A stretch of DNA of 8,753 nucleotides from Candidatus Auribacterota bacterium (lineage in GTDB: Bacteria; Auribacterota; UBA6266). The first letter of the stretch is position 1. Each line of letters begins with the position of its first letter. The position numbers were made by a program, and so were the translations under genes. The notes beneath the pieces are model-generated. The model was not told the origin of the DNA. It did no database searches and worked only from the letters and a program-made list of their open reading frames with translations. Positions 5,483 to 8,753 of this stretch are shown one piece after another. The stretch spans positions 1-8,753 of the forward strand of contig JAFGBE010000100.1 in assembly GCA_016933315.1 (NCBI GenBank). Reading direction: 5' to 3'.

Positions 5483-5866
5483 GTGAGTATTCCGGAAGAA
5501 CTGAAGTATACGGTTTCGCATGAATGGATAAAAGTTAAAGACAATATAGGAACGGTCGGAATTACGGATTATGCCCAGGATAAGCTCGGGGATGTCGTAT
5601 TTGTCGAGTTGCCGAAAGTTGGGGCGGAATTGGAGGCTAACAGCGAGGTAGCGGTCATTGAATCGGTAAAGACGGCGGCGGATGTTTATACCCCCTTATC
5701 CGGGAAAATAGTGAAAGTCAACACCCTGCTTGACAAGGACCCTTCTTTTATAAATTCAGACCCTTATAATAAAGGGTGGATATTTGAAATTCAGATTAAA
5801 GACGTTTCAGAACTTGAAAAACTGATGGATTCCACGGTTTATCAGAATAAGATTTCAGAGGATTAA
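5483..5866 (+). CDS. gcvH: Glycine cleavage system H protein (lipoyl carrier)
   Basis: GcvH is the mobile lipoyl carrier that shuttles the aminomethyl and dihydrolipoyl intermediates between the P, T and L proteins. The 127 residues match the family length. The motifs run Y-T-V-S-H-E-W at 9-15, GITDYAQDKLGDVVFVELP at 26-44, and the lipoylation site E-S-V-K-T at 60-64, where Lys63 is the predicted modified residue. Then come the Y-T-P-L-S-G-K turn at about 69-75 and the N-S-D-P-Y-N-K-G-W-I-F block near 90-100. The start is GTG at 5483, set by a strong AGGAGG. It lies between gcvT and gcvPA, the common order for operons with a split P protein. No lipoate ligase or lipoyl synthase gene is in the window, so lipoylation must be supplied from elsewhere. 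Confidence 0.97.
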   Translation: MSIPEELKYTVSHEWIKVKDNIGTVGITDYAQDKLGDVVFVELPKVGAELEANSEVAVIESVKTAADVYTPLSGKIVKVNTLLDKDPSFINSDPYNKGWIFEIQIKDVSELEKLMDSTVYQNKISED

Positions 5867-5872
5867 ACTTCT

Positions 5873-7198
5873 ATGGATTATATACCTCATGGGCGGGAAG
5901 ACATCCGGCAGATGCTTGAGGCCCTGGAAATATCCTCCGTGGATGACCTGTATCCGGATATACCGGGGAAAATTCGCGCGGGCGGATATGGTATTGCCGG
6001 GGGAATATCCGAACAGGAGGTGAGAGGAACTCTTGAGAAATTTGCAGGCATGAATGCCTCCGTCAGGACACTGAAATCATATGCCGGGGGAGGAGCTTAC
6101 GAACATTTCATACCTGCTATCATAGATGATATATGTTCGAAGCCGGAATTTTACACCGCCTACACACCTTACCAGCCCGAAGCAAGCCAGGGTATCCTGC
6201 AGTCTATTTATGAATACCAGAGCATGATATGCGAACTTACCGGAACGGATGTTTCAAATGCTTCTCTTTACGACGGCGCGACTGCCGCCGCGGAAGCAGC
6301 ATTGATAAGCGTCAATAAATATGACGGCGGCGTGGTAGCCGTATCTTCCGCCGTAAATCCCATGTACAGGAGAGTCATCGAAACTTATCTGCGATCTTCT
6401 CCCTGCCGGGTTGAAATTGTGGAACATACTGAAGGCGTGACGGATATCAGCCGGATTGGGAAACACTTGTCCGGCAAATTGGTCTCTTTCATATTCCAGT
6501 CGCCGAATTTTTTCGGCTGTATCGAGGATGTTAAATCCTTGTCGGACTGCATCCACGATAAAGGGGCGTTGTCAATTGCTGTCGCAAATCCTTTATCCCT
6601 GGGCGTTCTGGAAGCTCCCGGCAGGAACGGGGCGGATATTGTCGTAGGAGAAGGCCAGCCCCTTGGAATACCGCTGTGTTTCGGCGGGCCGTACCTGGGT
6701 TTTATTGGAGTGAAAAAGGAACTGATGAGAAAACTGCCCGGCAGGATAATCGGCAGGACACTTGACAAGGACGGTAAAGAAGGTTTTGTTATGACCCTGC
6801 AGGCGCGGGAGCAGCATATAAGAAGGGAAAAAGCCACGTCAAACATATGTTCCAACCAGGCGTTGATGGCGCTGAGAGCTGCGGTCTACATGGCGTATAT
6901 GGGAAAAGAGGGTATGAAAAAAGTAGGGGCTCTTAACATATGCAACAGCCATTATCTCGCGGAGCAGATTGAAAAGACAGGGAAAGCCGCTCTGAAATTC
7001 AGGAAACCTTTCTTTAACGAGTTTGTGGTTGAATTTAAAAAGGATACGGCGGAAGTTTTAAGACTTTTTGAAAAAGAGAAGATATTGCCCGGCATACAGG
7101 TAGGGGAAGCGGGCCGGAACAGCCTGCTGTGTTGCGTAACGGAGACAAAAACCAAAGGCGATATGGACAAATATGCTGATGTTGTAAGTAAGCTGTAG
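5873..7198 (+). CDS. gcvPA: Glycine dehydrogenase (decarboxylating), P protein subunit 1
   Basis: This is the N-terminal half of the split P protein. With GcvPB it forms the PLP-dependent glycine decarboxylase that releases CO2 and loads the aminomethyl group onto GcvH. The 441 residues fit the subunit-1 family. Signatures are Y-I-P-H near the start, SYAGGGAYEHFIPA at 69-82, TAYTPYQPEASQG at 95-107, S-L-Y-D-G-A-T-A at 131-138, G-E-G-Q-P-L-G at 259-265 followed by FGGPYLGF at 270-277, and REQHIRREKATSNICSNQAL at 312-331. The start is ATG at 5873, six bases after gcvH, with AGAGGA about ten bases upstream inside the end of gcvH. This subunit has the aminotransferase fold but not the PLP lysine, which GcvPB provides. 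No truncation or frameshift is seen. Confidence 0.96.
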   Translation: MDYIPHGREDIRQMLEALEISSVDDLYPDIPGKIRAGGYGIAGGISEQEVRGTLEKFAGMNASVRTLKSYAGGGAYEHFIPAIIDDICSKPEFYTAYTPYQPEASQGILQSIYEYQSMICELTGTDVSNASLYDGATAAAEAALISVNKYDGGVVAVSSAVNPMYRRVIETYLRSSPCRVEIVEHTEGVTDISRIGKHLSGKLVSFIFQSPNFFGCIEDVKSLSDCIHDKGALSIAVANPLSLGVLEAPGRNGADIVVGEGQPLGIPLCFGGPYLGFIGVKKELMRKLPGRIIGRTLDKDGKEGFVMTLQAREQHIRREKATSNICSNQALMALRAAVYMAYMGKEGMKKVGALNICNSHYLAEQIEKTGKAALKFRKPFFNEFVVEFKKDTAEVLRLFEKEKILPGIQVGEAGRNSLLCCVTETKTKGDMDKYADVVSKL

Positions 7199-7218
7199 TT
7201 TTGCCGGAGACTTTTGTG

Positions 7219-8682
7219 ATGAAGAGAACAGGGTTGATTTTTGAGAAAAGCGTCAAGGGCAGGAAGGCGTTTTCACTTCCTGCGCCTTTTGCTGAAGCGA
7301 AAAACCCCGCCGATTATATTCCGGCCGGCTTCCTGAGGTCTTCGTTTGAGTTTCCCGAGATATCCGAACTTGATATCGTAAGGCATTATACAAATCTCGC
7401 TTCAAAGAATTTCAGCGTTGACGGAAATTTCTACCCGCTGGGGTCCTGCACGATGAAGTACAACCCCAAAATCAATGAACAGATATGCGCTTATGAAGGG
7501 TTCAGGGATGTTCATCCTCTTTTCCCCTGCGAAAAAGTGCAGGGGTATATGTCTCTGCTTAAGAAAATGGAAAGATTGCTCTGCTCTATAACGGGTATGG
7601 ATGAGTTCTGCCTGCATCCTTCGGCAGGCGCGCACGGTGAATTGCTCGGCCTCATGCTGATCAGGGCTTTCCACGATAAAAACGGGGACGGGCGGAAAAA
7701 AATTATTGTGCCCGACTCTTCCCACGGCACCAATCCATCCAGCGCCGCGATGGCGGGATACAGGATAATTTCGATAAAATCCGACGCCGGCGGGCAAATC
7801 GATTTGAAAGAACTCAAAAACGCGCTTGATGGTGAAGTCGCCGCTTTGATGATGACAAACCCGAATACACTGGGACTTTTTGAAGATAAAATACTGGAAA
7901 TTGCCGGGATGGTCCATGAAAAAGGAGCTCTTTTATATTATGACGGGGCGAATTTGAACCCGCTGCTGGGCTTATGCCGCCCCGGTGATATGGGTTTTGA
8001 CGTTGTGCACCTTAATCTCCACAAGACTTTTGCGACTCCACATGGCGGCGGCGGGCCGGGTTCCGGCCCGGTGGGGGTGAAAAAGAGACTCGAGCCGTTT
8101 CTTCCTGTCCCTGTTATCAGGAAAAAAGGTGATAATCTGAAGTTTGATTTCGACTGCCCGGACAGCATAGGGATGATCAAGGCTTTTTGGGGGAACACGG
8201 GGGTTATCCTGAAAGCTTTTGCTTATATAACGGCGCTGGGAGATGAGGGTTTGAAAAAGACCGGCGAAATTTCCGTATTGAACGCCAATTACCTGAGGAA
8301 AAAACTTGGAGAGCATTACAATATTCCCTTTAACAGGGCGTGTATGCATGAATTTGTGATTTCCGTTAAGGACCTGGCATCTAAGGGAATCCATGCAATA
8401 GATATCGCGAAGGCTCTTATAGACAGGGGAATACATCCCCCTACGGTTTATTTCCCTATGATAGTAGAGGAATCCATAATGGTTGAGCCGACTGAAACCG
8501 AAAGCAAGTCCACGCTTGATTGTTTTATTGATGAAATGGTTCAAATACACAAAGAGGCAGGGAAAAACCCCGGGTCTTTGAAAAACGCGCCGGTTAATAT
8601 GGGCGTGAGGAGGCTCGATGAATTAAGAGCTGCGAAATTTCCCGATGTAAAATGGGACTTTAAAACACAAAACTTAGAATAA
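7219..8682 (+). CDS. gcvPB: Glycine dehydrogenase (decarboxylating), P protein subunit 2 (PLP-binding)
   Basis: This is the PLP-carrying half of glycine decarboxylase, the partner of GcvPA. I choose the ATG at 7219 (487 residues). A GGAG at 7206-7209 lies nine bases upstream, and the family usually begins close to the L-I-F-E at residues 6-9. The in-frame TTG at 7201 lacks a ribosome binding site; the GTG at 7216 remains possible. Signatures are N-F-x-V-D-G-N-F-Y-P-L-G-S-C at 64-77 with T-M-K-Y-N-P-K after it, H-P-S-A-G-A-H-G-E at 133-141, PDSSHGTNPSSAAMAG at 165-180, M-T-N-P-N-T-L-G-L at 212-220, D-G-A-N-L-N at 242-247 and N-L-H-K-T-F-A-T-P-H-G-G-G-G-P-G at 266-281. Lys269 in the last block is the PLP Schiff-base lysine. 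The C-terminal I-M-V-E-P-T-E-T-E block is present. It ends the operon; no clear terminator follows within the window. Confidence 0.96.
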   Translation: MKRTGLIFEKSVKGRKAFSLPAPFAEAKNPADYIPAGFLRSSFEFPEISELDIVRHYTNLASKNFSVDGNFYPLGSCTMKYNPKINEQICAYEGFRDVHPLFPCEKVQGYMSLLKKMERLLCSITGMDEFCLHPSAGAHGELLGLMLIRAFHDKNGDGRKKIIVPDSSHGTNPSSAAMAGYRIISIKSDAGGQIDLKELKNALDGEVAALMMTNPNTLGLFEDKILEIAGMVHEKGALLYYDGANLNPLLGLCRPGDMGFDVVHLNLHKTFATPHGGGGPGSGPVGVKKRLEPFLPVPVIRKKGDNLKFDFDCPDSIGMIKAFWGNTGVILKAFAYITALGDEGLKKTGEISVLNANYLRKKLGEHYNIPFNRACMHEFVISVKDLASKGIHAIDIAKALIDRGIHPPTVYFPMIVEESIMVEPTETESKSTLDCFIDEMVQIHKEAGKNPGSLKNAPVNMGVRRLDELRAAKFPDVKWDFKTQNLE

Positions 8683-8718
8683 AAATAAAAAGCCGACAAA
8701 AAAATAGAAATATTTTAA

Positions 8719-8746
8719 CCACAGATAGCTCAGATAGTCACAGATA
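8719..8746 (+). repeat. CACAGAT triple repeat, copy B
   Basis: Units start at 8720, 8729 (CTCAGAT, one change) and 8739, again spaced 9 and 10 bases apart. It matches copy A (3469-3496) at roughly five of every six positions and has the same orientation. It begins 36 bases after the gcvPB stop. Further units could lie beyond the window edge. Confidence 0.7.
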
Positions 8747-8753
8747 AAGACTA

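Noticed and set aside
3699..8550. Long antisense open frames within deoC and the gcv genes
   Set aside because: They lie entirely opposite genes with full family signatures and show no domain of their own.
8701..8716. Terminator after gcvPB (AAAATA-GAAA-TATTTT hairpin)
   Set aside because: The 6-bp stem is all A/T and no T-run follows, so it is too weak to call.

Overview
The window reads as ordinary bacterial chromosome with moderate GC content, ATG/GTG starts and AGGAGG-type ribosome binding sites. Nothing in it fixes the taxon. The split glycine decarboxylase (gcvPA + gcvPB), a family of Sec-exported galactose-binding-like proteins with no attached enzyme, and dispersed CACAGAT repeats are things I associate with uncultured, Gram-negative-type candidate phyla such as Omnitrophota or other PVC-related lineages. 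That placement is an inference with low confidence.

Layout. The left third (1-3137) lies on the minus strand and holds four consecutive genes for exported paralogous proteins, in transcription order 3137-2478, 2411-1683, 1677-487 and 474-<1. The last one runs off the left edge. Each has an N-terminal signal peptide and one beta-sandwich domain resembling the CBM11/CIA30 type of carbohydrate-binding module. All share a Gly-Gly-(Phe/Trp)-Cys-Gly-aromatic motif and a second upstream cysteine. A clear intrinsic terminator separates the first gene from the other three. The third protein carries an additional N-terminal domain.

A non-coding stretch of about 540 bases (3138-3675) separates this cluster from a divergent plus-strand operon. 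It holds two near-identical 15-bp palindromes 43 bp apart, a palindromic hairpin just upstream of the first exported-protein gene, a CACAGAT triple repeat and an A/T-rich hairpin near deoC.

The right part (3676-8682) is a tightly packed plus-strand operon, deoC-gcvT-gcvH-gcvPA-gcvPB. It encodes deoxyribose-phosphate aldolase and the T, H and two-subunit P proteins of the glycine cleavage system. P decarboxylates glycine onto the lipoyl arm of H, and T moves the one-carbon unit to tetrahydrofolate with release of ammonia. The L protein (dihydrolipoyl dehydrogenase) is not in the window. All catalytic signatures I looked for are intact. A second CACAGAT triple repeat with the same internal spacing and orientation lies just after gcvPB, so the deoC-gcv operon sits between two direct copies of this repeat.

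The best candidate for something undescribed is the exported paralog cluster with its putative twin operators. The glycine cleavage operon itself is conventional apart from deoC at its head.
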